Source of the DNA: Phenylobacterium sp. SCN 70-31
Lineage (GTDB): Bacteria > Pseudomonadota > Alphaproteobacteria > Caulobacterales > Caulobacteraceae
Direction: 5' to 3'
Length of the DNA: 64,000 bases
Assembly: GCF_001724605.1 (NCBI RefSeq)
Contig: NZ_MEEX01000017.1
Span: forward strand, 20,214 to 84,213
Positions 21,500 through 29,672 of the stretch are shown one piece after another; position 1 is the stretch's first letter; each line of letters starts with the position of its first letter. The position numbers and the translations under genes are program-made. A model generated the notes under the pieces. It was not told where the DNA came from. It made no database searches and saw only the letters and a list, made by a program, of their open reading frames with translations.

Positions 21500-22399
21500 C
21501 TATTCCGTGCGCCCCGTCAGCCCCCGGTAGGCCCACGCCCCGGGGGCGGCGATGACCGCGTAGTAGACGGCGGTGAAGATGGCGCCGACCACCATGTAGG
21601 CGATCATGAAGGGGTTCAGGTACGTCCGGATCGTCGTCTCGTCCGGCTGGAACACGCGCGAGAGGTCGGCGAGGCTTCCGCCGATCGACAGCATGACGAT
21701 CCCCGACAGCATGAAGAAGATCATCATCACCAGGATCGCCACGACGATCACGCAGCAGATCGCCAGGACATAGGCGCCCAGAAGCCGCGGGAACTGTCCT
21801 CTGGTGAGCGCCCACGAATCCAGGATCGCCAGCCGCTTGCGGTCGAACGTGACGACCGGCGCCAACGACATCCTTACGGCGACGTAGAACAGCAGGCCGA
21901 GGAGAAACAGTTCGGCGGCCATGAAGACGAAGGTGAAGGCGGCCTGGCCGGCCAGCGAGGCCACGAAGGACACCAGCCCCACCGCGATCTGGCCCGCGGC
22001 GAACAGACAGACGCCCAGCACGACATAGATCAGCGTGAGCGCCATCAGCCGGAACTCGTCAGGGCCCAGCCGCAGGTAGCTGAACTTGCCGTCCTCGGGC
22101 GCCAGGACGATCCGGTAGACCGCGGCCGCCATTACGCACTGGACCGCCAGACCGAAGAGGATTACCGGCGAAAGGACCGTGAGCGTCTGGATCAGCACCG
22201 CAGGGTCCGGCGGCTGGCTGGGGTCGCTCTGAAGCTGCTCCATCGCCTCGCGCGCCTCGGCCGGCATGTTGACCGTGATCAGGACGCTGACGACGCTGAC
22301 CGCGAAGCAGAAGAGGGTCCAGGCAATGAGGGCTCGGGGCCTTTCTCGGGTGATCCGAAAGCCTTCCAACGCGGCGTCAGTCGCCGAAAACCCTGTCAT
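21500..22399 (-). CDS. Multi-pass membrane protein of unknown function
   Basis: A 299-residue integral membrane protein with about six hydrophobic spans (near 25-47, 77-98, 124-147, 157-182, 215-245 and 270-290). The pattern of a YxxxR..L motif in spans and a linker [20 protein letters not shown] resembles membrane domains found in bacterial glycerophosphodiester phosphodiesterase-like families, but there is no catalytic domain. The ATG at 22399 is favoured because an AGGG sits 6 bases upstream; a second ATG at 22405 is possible. It diverges from trmFO. Function not known. Confidence 0.7.
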   Translation of the reverse strand: MTGFSATDAALEGFRITRERPRALIAWTLFCFAVSVVSVLITVNMPAEAREAMEQLQSDPSQPPDPAVLIQTLTVLSPVILFGLAVQCVMAAAVYRIVLAPEDGKFSYLRLGPDEFRLMALTLIYVVLGVCLFAAGQIAVGLVSFVASLAGQAAFTFVFMAAELFLLGLLFYVAVRMSLAPVVTFDRKRLAILDSWALTRGQFPRLLGAYVLAICCVIVVAILVMMIFFMLSGIVMLSIGGSLADLSRVFQPDETTIRTYLNPFMIAYMVVGAIFTAVYYAVIAAPGAWAYRGLTGRTE

Positions 22400-22521
22400 C
22401 CTCATCCCTTCGGCCCGGCGTACGACGCAGGCCACCCTTCCCGTCGCAATGTGGCGCGCACCGGGGCGCGCCCGCAAGGCCTCGCTCGCGATCCTGCGAC
22501 GGAGTTGCTACTAGGCCACGC

Positions 22522-23919
22522 ATGTCGAAACCCATCCATGTGATCGGCGGGGGCCTGGCCGGCTCGGAAGCCGCCTGGCAGATCGCCCAGGCGGGCGTGC
22601 CCGTCGTGATCCACGAAATGCGTCCCGTCCGCGGCACCGACGCCCACCAGACCGACAAGCTGGCCGAACTGGTCTGCTCCAACTCGTTCCGGGCCGACGA
22701 CTGGGCCGGCAACGCCGTGGGCCTGCTCCACGCCGAGATGCGGGCGCTGGACTCGATCATCATGGCGGCGGGCGATGCGCACCAGGTCCCGGCCGGCGGC
22801 GCCCTGGCCGTCGACCGCGAAGGCTTCAGTCAGGCCGTGACCGACCGCCTGTCGGCCCATCCGCTGGTCACCCTCGCCCGCGAGGAAGTGGCCGGCCTGC
22901 CGCCCGCCGAGTGGGACAGCGTGATCGTGGCCACCGGCCCCCTCACCTCGCCGGCCCTGGCCGGGGCCGTCCTGGCGTTGACCGGCGAAGACCAGCTCGC
23001 GTTCTTCGACGCCATCGCCCCGATCGTGAACGTCGAGTCGGTCGACATGGACGTGGCCTGGCGGCAGTCGCGCTACGACAAGGAAGGTCCTGGCGGCGAC
23101 GCGACCGCCTACATCAACTGCCCGATGGACCAGGCGCAGTATGAGGCCTTCATCGACGCCCTGCTGGCCGGTCCGAAGTCCGAGTTCAAGGACTGGGAGA
23201 ACGTGCCCTACTTCGACGGCTGCCTGCCGATCGAGGTGATGGCCGAGCGCGGGCGCGAAACCCTGCGCCACGGCCCCATGAAGCCTGTCGGCCTCACCAA
23301 CGCCCACAAGCCGGACGAGAAGCCCTACGCCGTGGTCCAGCTCCGGCAGGACAACGCGTTGGGCACGCTCTGGAACATGGTGGGCTTCCAGACCAAGCTG
23401 AAGCACGGCGCCCAGACCGAGATCTTCCGCACCATTCCCGGCCTGGAGAGGGCGGTCTTCGCGCGCCTGGGCGGGCTGCACCGCAACACCTTCATCAACA
23501 GCCCGCGCCTGCTGGACAGGTCGCTGCGGCTGAAGGCCCAGCCGCGCCTGCGGTTCGCGGGCCAGGTCACCGGGGTAGAGGGTTATGTGGAGAGCGCCGC
23601 CGTGGGCCTGCTGGCCGGGCGCTTCGCGGCGGCCGAACGCCTGGGTCGCCCCATCGACCCGCCGCCGGCGACCACGGCCCTGGGCGGCCTGATCGGCCAC
23701 ATCACCGGCGGCCACCTGGAAGGCGGGGCCGGCTCGTTCCAGCCCATGAACATCAACTACGGGCTCCTGCCCCCCATGGCGCCGCCGAAACGCGACGCAG
23801 AGGGACGCCGCCTGGGCGCCAAGGAGAAGACGCGGGCGAAGAAGCGCATGATGGGCGAGCGCGCCCTGGCCGATCTCGCCGTCTGGCGAGAAGACGCCCG
23901 GGCGGCCGAACCCGCATAG
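22522..23919 (+). CDS. trmFO: Folate-dependent tRNA U54 methyltransferase TrmFO
   Basis: FAD enzyme of 465 residues that forms ribothymidine at tRNA position 54 using methylenetetrahydrofolate and NAD(P)H. It starts with the FAD-binding [12 protein letters not shown] (near 9-20), then [26 protein letters not shown] with the catalytic cysteine, and ends with [10 protein letters not shown] and [14 protein letters not shown]. TrmFO replaces SAM-dependent TrmA in many alphaproteobacteria. Length and all motifs are normal. Confidence 0.96.
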   Translation: MSKPIHVIGGGLAGSEAAWQIAQAGVPVVIHEMRPVRGTDAHQTDKLAELVCSNSFRADDWAGNAVGLLHAEMRALDSIIMAAGDAHQVPAGGALAVDREGFSQAVTDRLSAHPLVTLAREEVAGLPPAEWDSVIVATGPLTSPALAGAVLALTGEDQLAFFDAIAPIVNVESVDMDVAWRQSRYDKEGPGGDATAYINCPMDQAQYEAFIDALLAGPKSEFKDWENVPYFDGCLPIEVMAERGRETLRHGPMKPVGLTNAHKPDEKPYAVVQLRQDNALGTLWNMVGFQTKLKHGAQTEIFRTIPGLERAVFARLGGLHRNTFINSPRLLDRSLRLKAQPRLRFAGQVTGVEGYVESAAVGLLAGRFAAAERLGRPIDPPPATTALGGLIGHITGGHLEGGAGSFQPMNINYGLLPPMAPPKRDAEGRRLGAKEKTRAKKRMMGERALADLAVWREDARAAEPA

Positions 23920-23931
23920 GCTCCGCGCGGC

Positions 23932-24603
23932 TCAGATTCGCCCGCGGGCGACCGCCCAGGTCACACGCAGGCGCTTGCCCAGTTCGGTGCGCGCCGGATG
24001 CAGGGCCAGGGCGGCGTGGGCCACCGCGGGAAACGCCCGGACGCCCAGCCGGCGCGCGCCGGCCCTTGCGCCAACGGTGAGGGCCGCAGACAGGTCCGAG
24101 GCCGGCTTCGACACCAGGGCGGGATCACGTCGTCCCATCGCCCAGACGGCGCCGGCGTCCAGCGCGGCATCCGACGGCCCCCGGGGATCGAGGATGTACG
24201 CGACGGCCTCGGCCGCCCGTCCGCCGGTTTGCCTCGCCCACTCCAGGACCTCCGTCTCCGTCATCGGCGTGGCGTCCAGTTCGCGATAACGGCCGTCGAT
24301 CATCGCCTCCAGCGGCGCCCGCGACAGGCCGTGGCGCGCGACCGCGGCCGCCAGCGCCTGGGCGGTCGGATGATGGCGGACGTGGCGCCCCTCGTAGATC
24401 TCGTCCAGCGCCTCGCGCCACCAGGTCAGGCGGATCTCGGCCAGCAGCGGATTGGAGGCCACGCGCGGCGCGCGGGCCAGTTCGTGATCGTAGGCGTAGA
24501 TTGCGACCGCATCGGCCCGCAGGCCGCCATCGGCCACGAACCGGCTGGAGAGCCAGCGGTCGGGGTCGGTGCGGCGGATCAGGTCGTCGAGGTCGTCGCT
24601 CAT
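23932..24603 (-). CDS. Squalene/phytoene synthase-like protein
   Basis: A 223-residue, all-helical protein of the squalene/phytoene synthase superfamily: YAYDHELARAPRVASNPLLAEIRLTWWREALDEIYEG (split over 36-73) is the first aspartate-rich region. It is shorter than true squalene or phytoene synthases, and the usual second DxxxD motif is not apparent, so it may not make a terpenoid. Human NDUFAF6, a complex I assembly factor, belongs to the same superfamily. It is downstream of a terminator that separates it from the PuuD-like gene and lies near a Mth938-like gene. Confidence 0.75.
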   Translation of the reverse strand: MSDDLDDLIRRTDPDRWLSSRFVADGGLRADAVAIYAYDHELARAPRVASNPLLAEIRLTWWREALDEIYEGRHVRHHPTAQALAAAVARHGLSRAPLEAMIDGRYRELDATPMTETEVLEWARQTGGRAAEAVAYILDPRGPSDAALDAGAVWAMGRRDPALVSKPASDLSAALTVGARAGARRLGVRAFPAVAHAALALHPARTELGKRLRVTWAVARGRI

Positions 24604-24634
24604 GATCTCGAAACGCGGAATGGGGCGTAAAACG

Positions 24635-24660
24635 AAAAAGGCCCGCCGCAGGGGCGGGCC
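24635..24660 (-). terminator. Intrinsic terminator after the PuuD-like gene
   Basis: Read on the minus strand, GGCCCGCC pairs with GGCGGGCC (24653-24660 with 24640-24647, loop of 5) and is followed by TTTTT (24639-24635). It begins about 20 bases after the stop at 24682 and precedes the start of the squalene-synthase-like gene. Confidence 0.8.
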
Positions 24661-24681
24661 TTCCCGTCGGATGACTCCGGC

Positions 24682-25290
24682 CTAGCCGAAGATCGTCTGG
24701 CTCATGGTCATGGTGACCAGCATCGGCACCGACAGCAGCGTGTTGGTGCGCGAGAAGATCATGGCCTTGCGACCGGCCGCAGCCTTGGCGTCGGCGTCGC
24801 CCTCCACGATACCCAGCGCGATCTTCTGCGCCGGCCAGATGAAGGCCCAGACGTTGAAGAACATGATCGTGGCCAGCCACATGCCCAGGCCGATCAGCGT
24901 GATCTGCGGGTTGGCGAAGCCGCTCAGCGCGCCCAGGCTGAACGCGTCGAACAGATAGCCGCGCAGGTACGCCAGGATCACGCCCATGACCCAGGTGGCC
25001 AGGGCGGCGTAGCGGAACCAGAACAGCGCCTCGGGGGCGATGTACTTGGAGACCGCCGGCTTCAGCTCGGCCGGGATCTCGGGCATCTTCCGGATCTGGA
25101 CGAAGTTGAAATAATACAGCAGCCCGATCCACAGGATGCCGAAGAAGGTGTGGAGCCAGCGCGCCACCGCCGTCCAGAAGATCTGATCCGCGCCGCCGCC
25201 GCTGTGTGCCGCGTAGCCGCCCACGATGACCAGCGCCAGCACGAAGCTGACGATCATCGTGTTGCGAAAGTTGGAAAGTAGTCCTGCCAT
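24682..25290 (-). CDS. PuuD-like membrane protein without cytochrome domain
   Basis: A 202-residue protein with four to five membrane spans. The stretch ARWLHTFFGILWIGLLYYFNFVQI (around 45-68), with the conserved WLH..G..WIG, and EALFWFRYAALATWVMG match the membrane domain of bacterial urate hydroxylase PuuD. The cytochrome c part of genuine PuuD is missing, and no purine gene is near, so urate oxidation is doubtful. The histidine could bind haem (inference). The ATG at 25290 has a GAGGG ribosome site. Confidence 0.65.
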   Translation of the reverse strand: MAGLLSNFRNTMIVSFVLALVIVGGYAAHSGGGADQIFWTAVARWLHTFFGILWIGLLYYFNFVQIRKMPEIPAELKPAVSKYIAPEALFWFRYAALATWVMGVILAYLRGYLFDAFSLGALSGFANPQITLIGLGMWLATIMFFNVWAFIWPAQKIALGIVEGDADAKAAAGRKAMIFSRTNTLLSVPMLVTMTMSQTIFG

Positions 25291-25362
25291 CAACTTGCCC
25301 TCGTGAATCCCTGCCCTGGCGTGGAGGTATAGGGCCATTCGCGGCCCGCCGGAAGCTGACGC

Positions 25363-25722
25363 TCAGACAGCGATCAGCGCGGCCGCCAGCCGCCGGCCTT
25401 CCGACGTCAGCAGATTGTAGAGCCGCGCGGCCGAGGGGGTGTCCATGAACTCCAGGCCGATGCCGGCCGCCTGGAGCCCCTCGCGCACGCCGCGGGGCGG
25501 CAGGGCGTTGCGTGCGCCCACACCCAGCAGGACGAATTCCACCTCCGACGCCCCGGCGGCCAACACCGGTTCGAAGTCCGCCATCGTCAGGTCGGACAGC
25601 GCGCCGACAGGCCAGTTCCGCGGCTCGTCCCCGAGGATGAGGACCGACCCCTCGTGTCGCCCGCCCGACAGGCGGAATCCTCCGCCGCCGTAGGCCTCGA
25701 TGACCGGGGCGTCGCGGGCCAC
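25363..25722 (-). CDS. Mth938-like domain protein (NDUFAF3-related)
   Basis: A 119-residue single-domain protein of the Mth938/DUF498 family: EAYGGGGFRLSGGRHEGSVLIL, WPVGALSDLTMADF, EFVLLGVGARN and a final MDTPSAARLYNLLTSEGRRLAAALIAV (quoted in part). The human homologue NDUFAF3 assists complex I assembly; the bacterial role is not settled. GTG start, 4 bases after the secF stop, so it is co-transcribed with secD-secF. Gene order secD-secF-Mth938-like is common in alphaproteobacteria. Confidence 0.85.
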   Translation of the reverse strand: MARDAPVIEAYGGGGFRLSGGRHEGSVLILGDEPRNWPVGALSDLTMADFEPVLAAGASEVEFVLLGVGARNALPPRGVREGLQAAGIGLEFMDTPSAARLYNLLTSEGRRLAAALIAV

Positions 25723-25726
25723 CGCG

Positions 25727-26710
25727 TCAGGGCCGCGCGTCGAGCGGCTTGGCGGCCTCGGTCTCGGTCTCCTCGCCGCGCTTGACGCCGAGCAGGAGAA
25801 CCACCGAGGCGGCGATGTAGAACGACGAGTAGGTGCCCACGACGATGCCGAAGATCATCGAGATCGAGAAGCCGAACAGGGTGTCGCCGCCGAAGGCCGC
25901 CAGCACGCCCAGGGCCATGACCCCCGTCACGCCGGTGATGATCGTCCGCGACAGCGTCTGGTTGATCGACAGGTCGATGACTTCGGCCAGCGACATGCGC
26001 TTGTATTTCCGCAGATTCTCGCGGACGCGGTCCAGAACCACGATCGTGTCGTTCACCGAGTAGCCGATGATGGTCAGGATCGCCGCCACCGCGTTCAGCG
26101 AGAACTCCATCCCGGTCACGGCGAACAGGCCGAACGTCAGGATCACGTCGTGGAACAGCGCCGCCATGGCGCCCAGACCGAACGTCAGGCCGAAACGGAA
26201 CCAGATGTAGACCGCCATCAGGCCGATGCCGAGCAGCAGCGCCAGCACGCCGTTGGTCAGCAGTTCGCCCGACACCTTGGGACCGACCACCTCTGTCCGC
26301 ACGAAGTTGACCGGACCCAGTTCACGGGTCAGCGCCGCCTTGACGCCCTCTGAGACGGCGTTCGCGTCCTGCCCCTCGGGGCTCTCGAAACGGACGAGCA
26401 CGTCGTTGGGGCTGCCGAAGGCCTGCACCTGGACGTCGCCCAGGCGCATGCTCGACAGGGTCGAGCGGATCTGGCCGATGTCGGCGGGCTGGACCGTCTT
26501 CAGTTCCAGGACCGTGCCGCCCCGGAAATCGACGCCGCAGTTCAGTCCGCCGCATGGCGGCTTCAGCGGAAAGACCGTGACGGCGAGCGACGCCAGGCTC
26601 ACGGCGATGGACAGCCCCAGCGCCAGCTTGGCGTAGCGCATGAACCGGAAGTTGGTCTGGACCGGCAGCAGCTTGATGAGCGGCCACCAGGACGAACGGG
26701 TCTTGCTCAT
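25727..26710 (-). CDS. secF: Protein translocase subunit SecF
   Basis: SecF of 327 residues, partner of SecD in the proton-driven accessory complex of the Sec translocon. One N-terminal span (about 29-50) precedes a periplasmic domain with CGVDFRGGTVLELK, then five C-terminal spans including GYSVNDTIVVLDRVREN and NQTLSRTIITGVT. The ATG at 26710 is preferred; a GTG at 26722 overlapping the secD stop (GTGA) would add four residues. Confidence 0.94.
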   Translation of the reverse strand: MSKTRSSWWPLIKLLPVQTNFRFMRYAKLALGLSIAVSLASLAVTVFPLKPPCGGLNCGVDFRGGTVLELKTVQPADIGQIRSTLSSMRLGDVQVQAFGSPNDVLVRFESPEGQDANAVSEGVKAALTRELGPVNFVRTEVVGPKVSGELLTNGVLALLLGIGLMAVYIWFRFGLTFGLGAMAALFHDVILTFGLFAVTGMEFSLNAVAAILTIIGYSVNDTIVVLDRVRENLRKYKRMSLAEVIDLSINQTLSRTIITGVTGVMALGVLAAFGGDTLFGFSISMIFGIVVGTYSSFYIAASVVLLLGVKRGEETETEAAKPLDARP

Positions 26711-26718
26711 GGGCGGGC

Positions 26719-28317
26719 TCACACGATCGGAAGAGACTTGGGACGGGCCGTCTTCAGCCAGACCGCCAGCAGGACCTGGGTGATCAGCACGGCCGTGAAG
26801 ACCGAGGTGAACACGCCGATGGAGAGAGTCCAGGCGAAGCCCTTCACAGGGCCGGCGCCCAGGCCGAACATGATCAGCGCGGCGCCCAGGTTGGTGATGT
26901 TGGCGTCGAGGATCGTCAGCATGGCGCGGCCGAAGCCTGCGTCCATCGCCGATATGATCGTCCGTCCCGCACGAATCTCGTCGCGTATCCGCTCGTAGAT
27001 CAGCACGTTGGCGTCCACCGCCACGGCCAGGGTCAGGATCAGGCCGGCGATCCCCGGAAGTGTCAGCGTCGCCTGGGTCAGCGACATGGCGGCCACGATC
27101 AGCAGGCCGTTCACCAGCAGCGAGACGATCGCCACGCCCCCGAAGAGGAAGCCGTAGGCCAGGATCATGAAGGCCAGCACCAGCACGAACGATCCGACCG
27201 CCGAGATCTGGCCGGCGACGATGGCGTCGGCCCCCAGTTCGGCGCCGACGGTGCGCTGCTCCTCGACGTTCAGGCGGGTCGGCAGCGCGCCGGCGCGAAG
27301 CACCACGGCCAGGTCGTTCGCCGTCTGCGGCGTGAAGCTGCCGCTGATCTGGCCCGAGCCGCCGGTGATCGGCTCGTTGATGTTGGGCGCCGACATGATG
27401 CGGTCGTCCAGCACGATGGCGAAACGCTTGCCGACGTTCTGGGTGGTCACCTGGCCGAACCGGCGGGCCCCGGTGGAATTGAAGCGGAAGTTCACGACCG
27501 CCTGGCCGGTCTGCTGGTTGAAGCCCGACTGGGCGTCCGTCAGCATCTCGCCGGTGATCAGCGACCGGCGCTCGACCACCAGCATCCCGCCGTCGTCGCT
27601 GGGCAGCAGCAGGCGGCCCGGCGGCACCCGGCCGGCCATCGCCGCGGCGACGTCGGCGGTCTCGTCCACCATGTGGAAGGTCAGTTTGGCCGTGCGGCCC
27701 AGGATGGCCTTCAGGCGCTCGGGATCGCTCTCGCCGGGCGCCGCCACCACGACACGGTTGACCCCCTGACGGACGATCGTCGGCTCACGCGTGCCGAGTT
27801 CGTCGATCCGCCGGCGGATGATCTCGATGGACTGCTCGACCGCCTTGGCGGCCTCGGCCGAGAACGCCTCGGGCACGAATTCGATGCGCAGCCGTTGGTT
27901 GCCCCGGTTGCTGATGTTGACGTCCCGCCCGCCCATCACGCCGACCAGCGCGTTGCCGATGTTGTTCCGCAGGAGCGTCAGCGCCGGACTCACCTGCCCC
28001 GCGTCGTTGATCCGCAGGTTGATGCCCCCATCCGCCACGGCCAGTTCCGAGAACGCGATGTCCTCGCCGCGGAGCGTGGTCCGCACGTCCTCGGCCATGT
28101 TGGCGAGCCGCTCGGCGCGCAGCGCCTCGGTATCCACCTCGAGCAGCAGGTACGAGCCGCCCTGGAGGTCCAGCCCGAGGTTCAGCGTGTTCTTCGGTAT
28201 GAAGCCGGGAAGGCTGTCCCGCACCGACTGCGGCAAGAAGTTCGGCAGCGCGAAGAGCACGCCGAACACCACCGACACGACGACGAGAATGACCTTCCAG
28301 CGCGAAAGGGTGAGCAT
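26719..28317 (-). CDS. secD: Protein translocase subunit SecD
   Basis: SecD of 532 residues. N-terminal span (about 6-25), then NLGLDLQGGSYLLLEVD (D1 motif), a large periplasmic domain and six-span C-terminal half with LPGIAGLILTLAVAVDANVLIYERIRDE (quoted in part) and the terminal motif ANITNLGAALIMFGLG. Works with SecF and YajC, which flank it in the same operon on the minus strand. Normal length and composition. Confidence 0.96.
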   Translation of the reverse strand: MLTLSRWKVILVVVSVVFGVLFALPNFLPQSVRDSLPGFIPKNTLNLGLDLQGGSYLLLEVDTEALRAERLANMAEDVRTTLRGEDIAFSELAVADGGINLRINDAGQVSPALTLLRNNIGNALVGVMGGRDVNISNRGNQRLRIEFVPEAFSAEAAKAVEQSIEIIRRRIDELGTREPTIVRQGVNRVVVAAPGESDPERLKAILGRTAKLTFHMVDETADVAAAMAGRVPPGRLLLPSDDGGMLVVERRSLITGEMLTDAQSGFNQQTGQAVVNFRFNSTGARRFGQVTTQNVGKRFAIVLDDRIMSAPNINEPITGGSGQISGSFTPQTANDLAVVLRAGALPTRLNVEEQRTVGAELGADAIVAGQISAVGSFVLVLAFMILAYGFLFGGVAIVSLLVNGLLIVAAMSLTQATLTLPGIAGLILTLAVAVDANVLIYERIRDEIRAGRTIISAMDAGFGRAMLTILDANITNLGAALIMFGLGAGPVKGFAWTLSIGVFTSVFTAVLITQVLLAVWLKTARPKSLPIV

Positions 28318-28341
28318 CGGAAGGGGCGTCCCTTAAGGGCC

Positions 28342-28692
28342 TCAGGCCTTGGAATCGTTGGCGGGCGCCGGTTCGCCCTTGGCGCGGACGTCGGCGATCA
28401 TCGACTTCACCACCTTGACGGTCACGCCCGAGGCGACTTCGACCCCCACTTCGGCGTCCTCGACCCGGACCACCTTGCCCAGCATCCCCGAGGACAGCAC
28501 CACCTGGTCGCCGCGCTTCAACCCGTCCAGCATGGAACGGTGCTGCTTCATCCGCCGCTGCTGCGGCCGGATCATCAGGAAGTAGAACAGGACGACCAGC
28601 GCGATCAGCGGCAGGAAGTTGATCAGCATCGCCTCCATGCCCCCCGGGGCGGCGGCTCCGGCGGCTTGGGCGTAGGCAGGGGTCGCGAACAT
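28342..28692 (-). CDS. yajC: Preprotein translocase subunit YajC
   Basis: YajC of 116 residues: single membrane span (about 24-42, INFLPLIALVVLFYFLMI) followed by RPQQRRMKQHRSMLDGLKRGDQ, the family signature, and a small cytoplasmic domain (VVLSSGMLGKVVRVED). First gene of the yajC-secD-secF-Mth938 operon, 24 bases before secD. Its start region diverges from the DUF815 ATPase gene. Confidence 0.95.
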   Translation of the reverse strand: MFATPAYAQAAGAAAPGGMEAMLINFLPLIALVVLFYFLMIRPQQRRMKQHRSMLDGLKRGDQVVLSSGMLGKVVRVEDAEVGVEVASGVTVKVVKSMIADVRAKGEPAPANDSKA

Positions 28693-28823
28693 CGTCTCTC
28701 CGAGAATCTCGCCGTGTATGGCCGCGGGCGCTCCCGCATATGGGCGCCCGCCAAAGTCGGCGGAAGCTATGCGCAGCGTCCCGCTTTTGCAATGGAACGG
28801 GACCGTGTGATAGGCGCCACGCC

Positions 28824-29663
28824 ATGCAGAGCGACACCTCCCCCTTGCTGGCCCGCATCGCCGAGGCGCTGGAGCGCCTGGCGCCCCCGCCGCCCGCCCC
28901 GCCCGCGTTCGATACGGCGCGCCTGTTCCGGCACGACCCGGCCACCGGCGCGTTTCATCCGGCCCCCGACTATCCGCTCGGCCTGGACAGCCTCGTGGGC
29001 GTCGATCGGCAGAAGGCCCGGTTCGTCGAGAACCTGGATCGCTTCGCCCGCGGCGTGCCCAGCAACCACGCCCTGCTGTGGGGCGTCCGCGGGACGGGCA
29101 AGAGCTCGCTGGCCAAGGCCGCCTTCATGGCCGTCGCGACCCAGCGGACCGATCTGAAGCTCGTGGAGGTGGACCGGGATCAGGTCACGGCGCTGCCGGC
29201 CCTGTTCGATGTCCTGCGCGCGCGGCCCGAACATTTCGTCGTACTGTGCGACGACCTCTCGTTCGAGGAAGGCGCGGCGGCGGCCAAGGCGCTGAAGTCG
29301 GCGCTGGAGGGCGGCGTTTCGGGACCGCCGGCCAATGTCATGTTCGTGGCGACCTCCAACCGCCGCCACCTGATGCCTCGCGGCCACCAGGAAGATCGCG
29401 GGATGCTGGCCGCCAACGAGGACGCCGAGGAGGAAGTCAGCGTCTCAGACCGGTTCGGCCTCTGGATCGGCTTCCCGCCCATGGACCAGCCCACCTATCT
29501 GGCCGCCGTCGCCGCCTATGCCGAGCGCTTCGGCCTGGCGGCGCCTGACATGGAGCGCCGGGCCCTGCAATGGGCGCAACTCCGCGGCTCCCGCTCGGGC
29601 CGCGTGGCCTGGCAGTTCATCCGCGACCTGGCCGGGGAGCAGGGCAAGGCCCTGCCCCTCTGA
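28824..29663 (+). CDS. DUF815 AAA-type ATP-binding protein
   Basis: A 279-residue P-loop ATPase of the DUF815 family. It has LVGVDRQKARFVENLDRFARG before Walker A GVRGTGKSSLAKA (near 90-100), Walker B HFVVLCDDLSF near 140, and the sensor-like FVATSNRRHLMPR. Related to AAA+ proteins; the family's role is not established. The ATG at 28824 starts the conserved protein; upstream in-frame sequence runs into the yajC promoter. Converges with dipM. Confidence 0.85.
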   Translation: MQSDTSPLLARIAEALERLAPPPPAPPAFDTARLFRHDPATGAFHPAPDYPLGLDSLVGVDRQKARFVENLDRFARGVPSNHALLWGVRGTGKSSLAKAAFMAVATQRTDLKLVEVDRDQVTALPALFDVLRARPEHFVVLCDDLSFEEGAAAAKALKSALEGGVSGPPANVMFVATSNRRHLMPRGHQEDRGMLAANEDAEEEVSVSDRFGLWIGFPPMDQPTYLAAVAAYAERFGLAAPDMERRALQWAQLRGSRSGRVAWQFIRDLAGEQGKALPL

Positions 29664-29672
29664 CGCCGACAT

